A DNA stretch of 41,569 bases, taken from Phycisphaera mikurensis NBRC 102666. Lineage in GTDB: Bacteria > Planctomycetota > Phycisphaerae > Phycisphaerales > SM1A02. A program made the translations under genes and the position numbers. Below, piece after piece: positions 15,595 to 22,615 of the stretch; positions within the stretch are counted from its first letter, which is position 1, and the number at the start of each line of letters is the position of its first letter. The notes beneath the pieces are model-generated. The model was not told where the DNA came from. It saw only the letters and a list, made by a program, of their open reading frames with translations, and searched no databases. The DNA lies in the NCBI GenBank assembly GCA_945878575.1, contig CAMDUB010000018.1:1-41569 (forward strand), given 5' to 3'.

Positions 15595-15706
15595 TCTGGT
15601 GGCGGGCGGGCTTCTTAGATCTCGACGATCAAGCAACCAAATTGGTCCCGTTCCTCCCGGACCAATTTATTTGCTGGGGGCGCGGCCTTCTTCGATCTCG
15701 ATGATC
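15575..15706. repeat. 75-bp imperfect tandem duplication of the rpiB 3' end plus hairpin
   Basis: Bases 15575-15630 and 15650-15706 align at about 80% identity with one gap. The second copy encodes the last residues of RpiB; the first copy, read in the same frame, has a stop within it and is not coding. Only the hairpin and the rpiB tail are duplicated. Confidence 0.75.
15639..15668. repeat. Hairpin repeat, copy 2 (rpiB 3' end)
   Basis: AAATTGGTCC and GGACCAATTT form a perfect 10-bp stem around a 10-nt loop; the minus-strand loop is GGGAGGAACG. The rpiB stop codon (complement of 15667-15669) overlaps its end. Its arms differ from the other copies by compensating changes, so the structure rather than the exact sequence is kept. 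Confidence 0.85.
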
Positions 15707-16122
15707 TTGCGGATGCGGCGCTCGTGACGGCCGCCTTCGAAGTTCGTCTTCATGAAGGTGTCAACGATGCGCTTGGCAAGCGTGGTACCCGTGAGGTCCG
15801 CGCTCAGGCATAACACATTGGCATTGTTGTGAGTGCGACTTAACTGCGCACTCAACTCATCCTGCGCCAGCGCAGCCAATACACCCTTCACCTTGTTCGC
15901 GGCTATGCACATTCCGATGCCGGTACCGCACATCAAAATGCCGCGGTCCGCCTGGCCATCAGCAACGGCGCGCGACACCAGGTAAGCAACATCCGGGTAG
16001 TCACACATGCTGCCCGCACAATCGCCCAATAGTTCCACGTCATGGCCATCAGCCTTGAGGTGTTGAACCAAGGCAGAAACGGTTTGGAAACCACGATGAT
16101 CGGAGCCAACGGCAACTCGCAT
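15667..16122 (-). CDS. rpiB: Ribose-5-phosphate isomerase B (RpiB/LacAB family)
   Basis: The protein has 151 residues and interconverts ribulose 5-phosphate and ribose 5-phosphate. Seen are VAVGSDHRGFQT at the N-terminus, the catalytic-Cys motif ILMCGTGIGMCIAANKVKG, and LSRTHNNANVLCLSADLTG. The ATG at 16122 matches the family's N-terminus; the upstream open frame is Arg-rich and not conserved, and a TACAGT box is 9 nt before it. It follows the phosphatase gene on the same strand, as rpiB follows ywlE in Bacillus, so co-transcription is also possible. The C-terminus reaches into a hairpin repeat. Confidence 0.93.
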   Translation of the reverse strand: MRVAVGSDHRGFQTVSALVQHLKADGHDVELLGDCAGSMCDYPDVAYLVSRAVADGQADRGILMCGTGIGMCIAANKVKGVLAALAQDELSAQLSRTHNNANVLCLSADLTGTTLAKRIVDTFMKTNFEGGRHERRIRKIIEIEEGRAPSK

Positions 16123-16131
16123 GGTGCCACA

Positions 16132-16137
16132 ACTGTA
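16132..16137 (-). promoter_or_regulatory. Candidate -10 box of rpiB, leaderless spacing
   Basis: TACAGT ends 9 nt before the ATG in the 70-bp gap behind the phosphatase gene. No SD. Confidence 0.4.
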
Positions 16138-16192
16138 CCCCAAGCACGCCGCCCCGCGCGAAGCACGCTCGCGCGTGGCGTCACGCGCGGTT

Positions 16193-16669
16193 CTAGAGCA
16201 ATTCCTTGAGCCGCCCCGGCAACACGCGCGAGAGCCGCCCCGCCAACGCGTCGTACGCGGCCTGCCCCATACCGATCGGATCATCAAGGTCGCCCGCCGG
16301 ATCAAGCATCTGCACCTTGTCTTGGTCTGGCTCGCCACCGACCAAGGACCGCGCACTCACCATGTGCGCTCGTGTCATCGTCAATACCACCGATGCCTTG
16401 CGAATCATCTCCGGAGTCAATCGCTTGGAATGACCGTCAAACGAAATCCCCAATTTCTTCAATGACTCCAGCGTCTCGCCACTCACGGGGCTTCCGTCCC
16501 AGGCAGCCAGACCAGCAGACGCAACGAACACCTCGCGCCCACGCCCCGGCACCTTGCCTGACTCAAGAACCATGCGCGCGATCGCTTCGGCCATGGGGGA
16601 CCGGCACGTGTTTCCAGTACATACAAAGAGGACGGTCTGCACGCGCGGCATGGTACGGACCAAAGCCAC
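16193..16669 (-). CDS. Low-molecular-weight protein phosphatase (YwlE/Wzb type)
   Basis: The 158-residue enzyme has the P-loop VLFVCTGNTCRSPMAEAI, with nucleophile Cys17 and Arg23 in C-x5-R, and the late Asp-Pro acid (MLDPAGDLDDP). Such enzymes remove phosphate from Tyr or, in YwlE, from Arg. The Thr in CTGNTCRS rather than the Leu/Ile of eukaryotic enzymes is the feature linked to arginine phosphatases, but no arginine kinase is in sight, so the substrate is open. The GTG at 16669 overlaps nothing and begins 6 nt after the stop of the preceding gene; an ATG at 16651 is equally possible. Confidence 0.88.
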   Translation of the reverse strand: MALVRTMPRVQTVLFVCTGNTCRSPMAEAIARMVLESGKVPGRGREVFVASAGLAAWDGSPVSGETLESLKKLGISFDGHSKRLTPEMIRKASVVLTMTRAHMVSARSLVGGEPDQDKVQMLDPAGDLDDPIGMGQAAYDALAGRLSRVLPGRLKELL

Positions 16670-16674
16670 TCATT

Positions 16675-17067
16675 TCATCCGGCGTCGTTCGCCGCCAGAT
16701 TCGCCTGCCCTTGCGGGCGGGCCGCCACATCATCCGGCTCATGCGGATCCCCGGTCGGATCGAACGCCGCCTGGCAGAACGCGCATCGATACACCGGGGG
16801 CTCCCACGCCGGTCCCTGCTGCTCACGACACCGCGGGCACACCCCGCGACGCAGGTACGGCCGCGTGGTTCGCCGCGACAACGCACCAATGGCGTCGCCC
16901 AGCAAAACCGCCGGAACGAGCAGAAAGATCGACAGCAAGACCATAAAAATCGAAATGAGCGGAAGCGTGAACGTGCCAACGAAGGCAATCCCAAACGCGC
17001 ACAGGTACAGAACAAACACGGTCATTCCGTAGTGGGCGCGAAGGGCGGCAAAGAACCGCTGAAGCAT
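16675..17067 (-). CDS. Small membrane protein with C-terminal zinc ribbon
   Basis: The 130-residue protein has two adjacent hydrophobic helices (MTVFVLYLCAFGIAFVGTF and ISIFMVLLSIFLLVPAVLLG), then GVCPRCREQQGPAWEPP and VYRCAFCQAAFDPTG, a CxxC...CxxC zinc ribbon on one side of the membrane, and an acidic Pro-rich tail. No function can be given. The ATG at 17067 was chosen over one at 17145, which would run through the divergent dnaN promoter; TACGCT lies 6 nt before it. It is followed by the phosphatase and rpiB genes. Confidence 0.65.
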   Translation of the reverse strand: MLQRFFAALRAHYGMTVFVLYLCAFGIAFVGTFTLPLISIFMVLLSIFLLVPAVLLGDAIGALSRRTTRPYLRRGVCPRCREQQGPAWEPPVYRCAFCQAAFDPTGDPHEPDDVAARPQGQANLAANDAG

Positions 17068-17073
17068 GCCCAA

Positions 17074-17079
17074 AGCGTA
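17074..17079 (-). promoter_or_regulatory. Candidate -10 box of the zinc-ribbon gene, leaderless spacing
   Basis: TACGCT ends 6 nt before the ATG. The 12-nt string from box to start nearly equals that of the thiE gene at 23655. Confidence 0.45.
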
Positions 17080-17108
17080 CGCGGTCGCGGCGCTCGCCCG
17101 GATCCGGC

Positions 17109-17114
17109 TACACT
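17109..17114 (+). promoter_or_regulatory. Candidate -10 box of dnaN
   Basis: TACACT in the 83-bp divergent gap; it is 36 nt before the ATG, so this transcript would have a short leader containing the GGGAG SD. Confidence 0.45.
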
Positions 17115-17150
17115 GAATTTTCGCAAAAACAGCACACGGGAGCAAAGCAC

Positions 17151-18260
17151 ATGTCAGCGCACCTCAAGGTCAACTGTGACCGATCAGCAATTGTTGAAGC
17201 ACTTTCCTTGGCCTCGGCCGTGGTGCCTACTCGCACCACCACGCCGGTTCTCAGTTGCCTCAAGCTGACGGCGAAGGACGGTGTCCTGGTCCTGCGCGCC
17301 ACCGATGGGCAGATCTCCCTCGCACTGACCGTGCCGAACGTGGAAGTGATCTCCGAAGGCGAAGCCCTGATCCCAGCGGACAAGCTCGGTCAGATCGTCC
17401 GCACCTGCGAAGATTCAACCGTCACCTTGGCAATGGATAAGAACGTCGTCACCGTCCGCAGCGAAGGCAGCACGTTCAAGATCTTCGGTTACGACCCCAA
17501 GGATTACCCCGTCGCCCGCGAGCCGCAAGCCACCGGTGCCTTTGAAGCAACCGCCGAGACACTGCGCCGCCTCATCGCGCGCACGCTGTTTGCCACCGCT
17601 GTTGAGAACGCACGCTTTGCGATCAACGGCGTACTGATGGAACGCAAAGGCAAGCGCATTCGATTGGTAGGCACTGACGGCAAGCGCCTCGCAGTGGCCG
17701 CCGGCGCCTGCACTGGCGAAGGCGACATGACGCTCATCGTTCCGTCCAAGAGCCTGAACATTCTCATGAAGATGCTCAGCGAGCCGGATGCAACGGTCAC
17801 CATTGGCAAAGCCGACGGGCAAGCCGTGTTCCAAGTGGAGGGCGTTGGCCACTTGGTGACCAGCCTCGTAGAAGGCACATTCCCTCCCTTCGAAGACGTC
17901 ATTCCGAAGGATCAAGACAAGCGCGTCACCTTCGATGCCGCTGATCTCGCCACCGCCATCCGCCGCGCCGCGCTCCTCACCAACGAGGAATCCAAGGGCG
18001 TTCGCTTCACCTTCAAGGGCGACATGCTGGTGGTTTCCAGCCGCGCTCCTGAAATGGGCGAAGCGGAAATCCGCGTGCCGATGTCCGGTTACGTGGGCGA
18101 TGCCATCGAAATCGGCTTCCAGCCAGCGTTTATTGTCGATGCCCTGAAAGTGATCGACGGTCAGCAAGTGATGATCGAAATGCGCAGCCCGCAGAAGCCC
18201 GGTGTGTTCAAGGTGGGTCAAGAGTTCACCTACGTGGTGATGCCCGTGAACGTGGTGTAA
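17151..18260 (+). CDS. dnaN: DNA polymerase III beta sliding clamp
   Basis: The 369-residue clamp encircles DNA and tethers the replicative polymerase. Three clamp domains are visible: residues 1-120, 125-245 and 246-369, with the family motifs LKLTAKDGVLVLRATDGQIS, RFAINGVLMERKGKRIRLVG-TDGKRLA and the C-terminal YVVMPVNVV, where most clamps end in PM-R/L. GGGAG lies 8 nt before the ATG. Neither dnaA nor recF is next to it and no DnaA-box cluster is seen, so it is not at a typical origin in this window. A bidirectional terminator follows. Confidence 0.96.
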   Translation: MSAHLKVNCDRSAIVEALSLASAVVPTRTTTPVLSCLKLTAKDGVLVLRATDGQISLALTVPNVEVISEGEALIPADKLGQIVRTCEDSTVTLAMDKNVVTVRSEGSTFKIFGYDPKDYPVAREPQATGAFEATAETLRRLIARTLFATAVENARFAINGVLMERKGKRIRLVGTDGKRLAVAAGACTGEGDMTLIVPSKSLNILMKMLSEPDATVTIGKADGQAVFQVEGVGHLVTSLVEGTFPPFEDVIPKDQDKRVTFDAADLATAIRRAALLTNEESKGVRFTFKGDMLVVSSRAPEMGEAEIRVPMSGYVGDAIEIGFQPAFIVDALKVIDGQQVMIEMRSPQKPGVFKVGQEFTYVVMPVNVV

Positions 18261-18310
18261 CCAAGTCGCACCGCGGTTCATCCGGCGCGCCTGCAATCAT
18301 CTACCAACGA

Positions 18311-18353
18311 AACAGGAGCCTCGACCACTGCAGGTCAAGGCTCCTGTTCTTTC
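18311..18353. terminator. Bidirectional terminator between dnaN and the redoxin gene
   Basis: AACAGGAGCCT and AGGCTCCTGTT form a perfect 11-bp stem, extended by GACC/GGTC after one mismatch, followed by CTTTC. It separates converging genes. Confidence 0.85.
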
Positions 18354-18404
18354 AGCACTGCAACCATGCACGTACATGCCATGGCCGCAAATCAATTCAA
18401 CACA

Positions 18405-19049
18405 TTACCGCGCGTACTTCACACCGCAGCCGTACGCCTTGGTGGTGGCGGGCGAAACGGGCTTGCCGTCCTTGAGCGCCTGCACAGCACTGACAACATA
18501 ATTCTTGTCGCCTTGGTCATCGATCGCGCCCGCATATGCAAGCACTCCTGATGCATCAATGACGAAGCAGTGCGGCGTGGTCTTCGCGCCGTACGCGTGA
18601 CCAACGGCACCATCGCCATCAATCAATGCTGGTCCGGAAATCTTGTTCTTCGTCAAGTACTCGCCACTCTCCGTGGGCTTGCTGGCCGTCGATGCGGTGG
18701 AATTGACGAACAAGAACACCACGTCGGAATTGATCGCCTTCGAATCACTCATCATCTTGGCAACTGAGCCATCTTCCATCTTGCCCTTGCAGACTGGGCA
18801 GCCCGGATTCATCCACTCCATCACCACCACCTTGCCCTTGAAGTCAGACAGGCTGACATCTTTGCCTGCCGAATCCTTCAGCGTGAAGGCTGGCGCTGGC
18901 GAGCCGACCTTGGCGGCATCAGCCTTCTCTGCCTTCTTCGATTCCTTCTTGTTGTCCTGCGAGGCGTACTGCGATGGGCTGGCATAAGCAACACCAGTGA
19001 CAACTGCGGCAGCAACTCCGAGGGTGGCGATCATCTTGAGCGGGTTCAT
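18405..19049 (-). CDS. Exported redoxin / peroxiredoxin-like thiol protein
   Basis: The 214-residue protein has a signal peptide (MNPLKMIATLGVAAAVVTGV), a Lys/Ala/Glu-rich linker and a thioredoxin-fold domain of the AhpC/TSA-redoxin kind: VGSPAPAFTLKDSAGKDVSL, then VVVMEWMNPGCPVCKGKM with the redox pair CPVC, and GAKTTPHCFVIDASGVLAYA. It probably acts in the periplasm as a thiol reductase or peroxide-removing enzyme. The ATG at 19049 has AGGAG 6 nt upstream; the residues farther back are not needed. It lies 69 bp behind the DsbD-like gene, which may be its electron partner. Confidence 0.85.
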   Translation of the reverse strand: MNPLKMIATLGVAAAVVTGVAYASPSQYASQDNKKESKKAEKADAAKVGSPAPAFTLKDSAGKDVSLSDFKGKVVVMEWMNPGCPVCKGKMEDGSVAKMMSDSKAINSDVVFLFVNSTASTASKPTESGEYLTKNKISGPALIDGDGAVGHAYGAKTTPHCFVIDASGVLAYAGAIDDQGDKNYVVSAVQALKDGKPVSPATTKAYGCGVKYAR

Positions 19050-19118
19050 CAAATCTCCTGTGAGGCGCACGGCGCCTAGCTAATGGTGAGTGCACGCACG
19101 CGCGCGCACTCTGTTGAC

Positions 19119-20078
19119 TCACTTCGACGGAGGAGCCTGATCCGATGCACCCACCCCATTGGCGCCAAGCGAAGTGCCGGGACCGGCCAATGGGTGAGGA
19201 ATGGTGAGCCAAACGCATGGATCGGAGGCGCTATTGCCAAAAAGTATCAATCCTGCCACTGCAGGCTGACCCGGACCCTCGCCCATGCTGGTGACCATAA
19301 ATTCAAGTTTAAATTGTTCCCCAGAGACAGTGCCTTCGATCGCCACTGCGCCCTCGGACATGGCCAACTGCATCCCGGCAACTCCCGCCGGAATGAATCG
19401 CACCGAGCCATTCCCTTGCGTGGAACCCCTGATGGACACCTTGCCGTTCTCCAGGCTCGCGAACAACCGCGCTGATGCAGCGGTCGCGGGCAGCGATCGA
19501 CCTCCAAACGAGCCGCCGTTCAACTGAACACCGGAACCCGCCTCAACTACTGGCGGCCAGTTACCACCGCCGGATAGTTTGGCAACGACGCATCGCTCCT
19601 TGCAGACCATGACCTTGGCGCGTACCGACCACACGCCTTGCTGCGCACTATCGCTGTCGCTCTTCCACGGGTCTTCCCGGAGCGCACCCGATCGGCGCAC
19701 TGGTACTAAATAATCTGCTGTTCGCGAGTAGCCGTAGAAGACGCCGCCATCAATTGAACTCACCTCGGGGCGCGGATACACGGTGGGCCCGGCCTGCCAA
19801 CCGGCGGGGAGGGTCAACTCAAAGGCAGGCGCATTTCCGTTGTCGCCGGGATTCTCCCAATAGAGATGCCAACCGGGCGTGGGACTGATCGTGGCCACCA
19901 GGATCCATGACTGATCACTCGCCTGCGCCCAACGGAATGAACTGCGCTCAATACCTTCGGGCGGAGACTGATCAGGCGTCCGTGAGCTCGATGGCGAGTC
20001 AGCGTTTGGAGCCGACTGTGGAGCCATCAAGACGCAGGAAATCAACAGGACAACAGGAAGAGCGAGAGTCATCAGCAT
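19119..20078 (-). CDS. Exported DsbD-alpha-like (ScsB-type) domain protein
   Basis: The 319-residue protein has a signal peptide (MTLALPVVLLISCVLMAPQS), a Pro/Ser-rich spacer, then a domain like the N-terminal one of DsbD/ScsB: QSWILVATISPTPGWHLYWE, NPGDNGNAPAFELTLPAGWQ, FYGYSRTADYLVPV, and WSVRAKVMVCKERCVVAK with the typical Cys-x3-Cys. Those domains pass electrons to periplasmic oxidoreductases. The membrane and thioredoxin parts of DsbD are missing, so the electron source is unclear. It may reduce the redoxin encoded next. ATGs at 20078 and 20072 are both possible; the second has better spacing to TACTGT. Confidence 0.75.
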   Translation of the reverse strand: MLMTLALPVVLLISCVLMAPQSAPNADSPSSSRTPDQSPPEGIERSSFRWAQASDQSWILVATISPTPGWHLYWENPGDNGNAPAFELTLPAGWQAGPTVYPRPEVSSIDGGVFYGYSRTADYLVPVRRSGALREDPWKSDSDSAQQGVWSVRAKVMVCKERCVVAKLSGGGNWPPVVEAGSGVQLNGGSFGGRSLPATAASARLFASLENGKVSIRGSTQGNGSVRFIPAGVAGMQLAMSEGAVAIEGTVSGEQFKLEFMVTSMGEGPGQPAVAGLILFGNSASDPCVWLTIPHPLAGPGTSLGANGVGASDQAPPSK

Positions 20079-20082
20079 GCCA

Positions 20083-20088
20083 ACAGTA
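20083..20088 (-). promoter_or_regulatory. Candidate -10 box of the DsbD-alpha-like gene
   Basis: TACTGT ends 4 nt before the ATG at 20078 and 10 nt before the ATG at 20072. The latter spacing matches the other leaderless-type starts. Confidence 0.4.
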
Positions 20089-20119
20089 TGCCCATATTGG
20101 CACGTTCCCGGGCAGCACC

Positions 20120-20148
20120 TTGCGAAATTCAGTGATAACGCGGACACT
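20120..20148 (+). promoter_or_regulatory. Candidate promoter of the rhodanese-like gene, leaderless spacing
   Basis: TTGCGA and GACACT are exactly 17 nt apart, and the -10 box ends 6 nt before the ATG. This is the one leaderless-type start where a -35 box can also be proposed. Confidence 0.5.
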
Positions 20149-20154
20149 TCCCGC

Positions 20155-20706
20155 ATGACCACCCCACTCCGAGTGCTTGGCACGCGATCCGTACTACTTG
20201 CAGCGATTGCAGCCGCACCCCTCGTCGCGCTCCTTGGATGCGATATTAAGACCAGCGACCGCGACTTGGTGTTTCTGGACCCACCGTCCGCGGTCGAAAA
20301 GATGCACCCGCGTACCGGCATGTTCGAGAAGGCCATCGTTTCATGTTGGGTTGATCCGCGCTCCGCGGACGACTACGCCAAGGGGCACATCAATGGCGCC
20401 ATCAGTGCACCGCTTGCTGAAATGACCGAGACTGCAGCAGCGCGACTCGCTGGTCACAATCTCTTTGTGGTCTACGGCGACGCGTTTCAAGATGCGCTCG
20501 CCAAGGCGGGCGCCAAGCGACTCTTGGAACTCGGCTTCAAGAACGTCTACGTCTTGGAGGGCGGCATCCGCGCGTGGCAGAAAGATGGCTACACGCTTGT
20601 CACCGGGACTGAGCCCGGCGGCGGTACCCCACCAAAGAAAGATGCAGCAGGAATCAAGCCCGCAGAACGCGGTGGCGTGGAAGTTCCCGAACAGGGAGTG
20701 CGTTAA
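20155..20706 (+). CDS. Rhodanese-like lipoprotein lacking the catalytic Cys
   Basis: The 183-residue protein has a lipobox ALLGC (Cys29) and a single rhodanese domain: SCWVDPRSADDYAKGHINGA, then HNLFVVYGDAFQDALAKAGA and FKNVYVLEGGIRAWQKDGYT. In active rhodaneses a Cys follows the VVY strand; here it is Gly108 and the CxxxxR loop is absent, so sulfur transfer by the usual route is not possible. It may be a binding or structural member of the family. It is divergent from the DsbD-like gene, with starts 76 bp apart. The tail is Gly/Pro/Lys-rich. The ATG at 20155 fits the lipoprotein signal better than one at 20077. Confidence 0.78.
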   Translation: MTTPLRVLGTRSVLLAAIAAAPLVALLGCDIKTSDRDLVFLDPPSAVEKMHPRTGMFEKAIVSCWVDPRSADDYAKGHINGAISAPLAEMTETAAARLAGHNLFVVYGDAFQDALAKAGAKRLLELGFKNVYVLEGGIRAWQKDGYTLVTGTEPGGGTPPKKDAAGIKPAERGGVEVPEQGVR

Positions 20707-20725
20707 AGGGCGTGCGTTAAAGCGC
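20698..20725 (+). repeat. 14-bp tandem duplication across a stop codon
   Basis: GTGCGTTAAAGGGC is followed directly by GTGCGTTAAAGCGC. The first copy holds the stop codon of the rhodanese-like gene, the second lies beyond it. Probably replication slippage. Confidence 0.75.
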
Positions 20726-20738
20726 CGGCGCGCTCAAA

Positions 20739-21617
20739 TCACTTCAAGGCTTCAACACCAGCCACGATTTCCGTGAGCTCGGTGGTGATACGCGCCTGAC
20801 GAGCACGGTTGAAATTACGCTTGAGCGTGCGACCAAGGCCGCCTGCGTTGTCGGTCGCGGCCTTCATGGCCACCATGCGCATGACGTTCTCACTCACCAC
20901 TGCATCAAGAAATGCTTGGTAAAGCGAGACCTTGAGCGAGCGCGGCAGCAAGTCGTTCAGCAGCTCCGGAGCAGATGGGCTGAAATCAAAGTTCGCGTTC
21001 GAGACCTTATCGCCAGCCACTTCATCAGCCTTGGGAAGCGTGAGCGGCAGGAGCTGCATCACTTCCGGACGCTGACGCGAAGTGGAGATGAAGCGCATGT
21101 AGATGACCTTGACGGAGGCGAATTCGCCAGCAACAAAGCGATCAATGTAATCCTGTCCGATTTTCTCCACCGCCTCGTACTGCGGCTTGTCGCCGATGGC
21201 ATGTCGAGTGCTGACTTCCTGCTTCTGATACTTGAAGAAGGCAAGCGCCTTGCGGCCAGAAACATCAACCACTACCTCACGACCGTTGGCACGAATTTCG
21301 TTGAGGAGCTTGGTCACCGTGCGGAGCACCGTGGAGTTGTAGGCGCCACACAGACCGCGGTCCGAAGCGATCACCAACACCAGGTCCTTCTTGGAAGCGC
21401 GGTTCGACTGTTCCAGCATCGGATGGCTTGCGTCACCAGCTTGCGCGGACACTTTGGTCACCAGACCACGAATGGTGTCGGTGTATGGCCGGCTGTTCTT
21501 GGCACGCGCGAGCGCCGCCGTAAACTTAGCGGTAGCGATCATCTGCATCGTCTTGGTGATGCGCTGAATCGTCTTCACGGCGCCCATGCGCTTCTTGATT
21601 TCGCGTAGCTGTGCCAT
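20739..21617 (-). CDS. atpG: F-type ATP synthase gamma subunit
   Basis: The protein has 292 residues and forms the rotating shaft of F1. Conserved ends are visible: the N-terminal helix KKRMGAVKTIQRITKTMQMI with ATAKF and the C-terminal NFNRARQARITTELTEIVAG; the middle has VIASDRGLCGAYNSTVLRTV, the gamma signature. It stands alone: neither neighbour is another ATP synthase subunit, whereas atpG normally lies between atpA and atpD. TATCAT is 10 nt before the ATG and no SD is seen. An insert of some residues near 195-215 (SNANFDFSPSAPELLNDLLP) is within normal variation. Confidence 0.95.
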   Translation of the reverse strand: MAQLREIKKRMGAVKTIQRITKTMQMIATAKFTAALARAKNSRPYTDTIRGLVTKVSAQAGDASHPMLEQSNRASKKDLVLVIASDRGLCGAYNSTVLRTVTKLLNEIRANGREVVVDVSGRKALAFFKYQKQEVSTRHAIGDKPQYEAVEKIGQDYIDRFVAGEFASVKVIYMRFISTSRQRPEVMQLLPLTLPKADEVAGDKVSNANFDFSPSAPELLNDLLPRSLKVSLYQAFLDAVVSENVMRMVAMKAATDNAGGLGRTLKRNFNRARQARITTELTEIVAGVEALK

Positions 21618-21627
21618 AGGGGGGAAG

Positions 21628-21633
21628 ATGATA
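21628..21633 (-). promoter_or_regulatory. Candidate -10 box of atpG, leaderless spacing
   Basis: TATCAT ends 10 nt before the ATG; the intervening bases are a C-run, complementary to no SD. Confidence 0.45.
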
Positions 21634-21691
21634 GCGGATCAGGAGCGCTCGCTGCCGAAGCCAAGAATTCACGGAATTTTGGACGGCTCGC

Positions 21692-22615
21692 TCAGCCCTG
21701 CATGCCGTCAAACCCAAGTTCCACCCCGGCGGGAAGCCGGGCGGACAGTTCGGCGTGACGGACATCGTGGGTCATGTGGGTGAACACCGTACGCCGCGCG
21801 GCCAGTTGCGCGGCAACGTCAAGTGACTCACTCAGGCTGAAGTGCGTGGGATGCTTGCGCTCCCGAAGCATGTCCAGCACCAACAGATCGAGCCCAGCGA
21901 GCACCGACCATGATTCCGGCGGAATGGCATTGACATCGGTGCAGTAGGCGATCGGTAGCGTCGCATGCGTGCCGGCTGCCGGCACGACACTCGGAGTCCC
22001 TGCTGCTGCATCGAAACGCCAGCCAAGAATCGGCAGCGCGCCATGCAAGAGGCGCACTGGCGTTGCATCTATTCCAAAAAGATGCACCGCGCGACCAGGC
22101 TCCACCACCGCTGTTACCACATCGGCAACAAAGCTCTTGTTGACATTGCGGTGCGGGCGAAAGATGTGATCATAAATACGCGTCAGTTCGTCAATCACCG
22201 TGCGTTCCGCATACAGGTTGATCGGCGCTTTCATGGTGACGTTGTAGAGACGCGCATCATCAAGTCCAAAGACGTGATCAACATGCGAGTGCGTAAAAAG
22301 GATTGCATCAACACGTCGGATGCGGTGTCGCAGTGCGTGCTCACGATGATCCGGTGGACAGTCGATCAGGATGACGCGCGGCGCGCCCGTGGGATCGGTG
22401 AATTCAAGCATCGCGCCGACACGCGATCGGCGGTCGCGCGGATCAGTGCTGCTGCATGTGGCACAATCGCAGGCGATCACCGGGATGCCGGAACTGGTGC
22501 CCGTGCCCAGCAGCGTGAATCGGAGATCGGTGACTTGAGCCTGCGCTGCTGCAGCTGCTCTGGAATGAGCTGGAATACTTGCGCCTGCACCGCCCTCTGT
22601 GCCAGCATCGATCAT
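21692..22615 (-). CDS. PhnP-like metallo-beta-lactamase-fold hydrolase
   Basis: The 307-residue protein has the MBL metal motif LFTHSHVDHVFGLDDARLYN (HxHxDH) and a structural zinc motif near the N-terminus, LLGTGTSSGIPVIACDCATC, as in PhnP phosphodiesterase (Cys-x-Cys-xx-Cys). Late His residues lie in ERKHPTHFSLS and FTHMTHDVRH. PhnP-type enzymes open cyclic phosphate esters, but this group is found outside phosphonate clusters too, and the substrate is unknown. The ATG overlaps the stop of the ThiD2-ThiE gene (ATGA), so the two are co-translated. The frame upstream of the ATG is that gene read in another frame. Confidence 0.82.
   Translation of the reverse strand: MIDAGTEGGAGASIPAHSRAAAAAQAQVTDLRFTLLGTGTSSGIPVIACDCATCSSTDPRDRRSRVGAMLEFTDPTGAPRVILIDCPPDHREHALRHRIRRVDAILFTHSHVDHVFGLDDARLYNVTMKAPINLYAERTVIDELTRIYDHIFRPHRNVNKSFVADVVTAVVEPGRAVHLFGIDATPVRLLHGALPILGWRFDAAAGTPSVVPAAGTHATLPIAYCTDVNAIPPESWSVLAGLDLLVLDMLRERKHPTHFSLSESLDVAAQLAARRTVFTHMTHDVRHAELSARLPAGVELGFDGMQG

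Noticed and set aside
17068-17150. Replication origin next to dnaN
   Set aside because: No dnaA, no cluster of TTATCCACA-like boxes and only an 83-bp gap.
17415-18296. 293-codon open frame antisense to dnaN
   Set aside because: His/Gly/Ala-rich composition typical of the reverse reading of a GC-rich gene; dnaN is certain.
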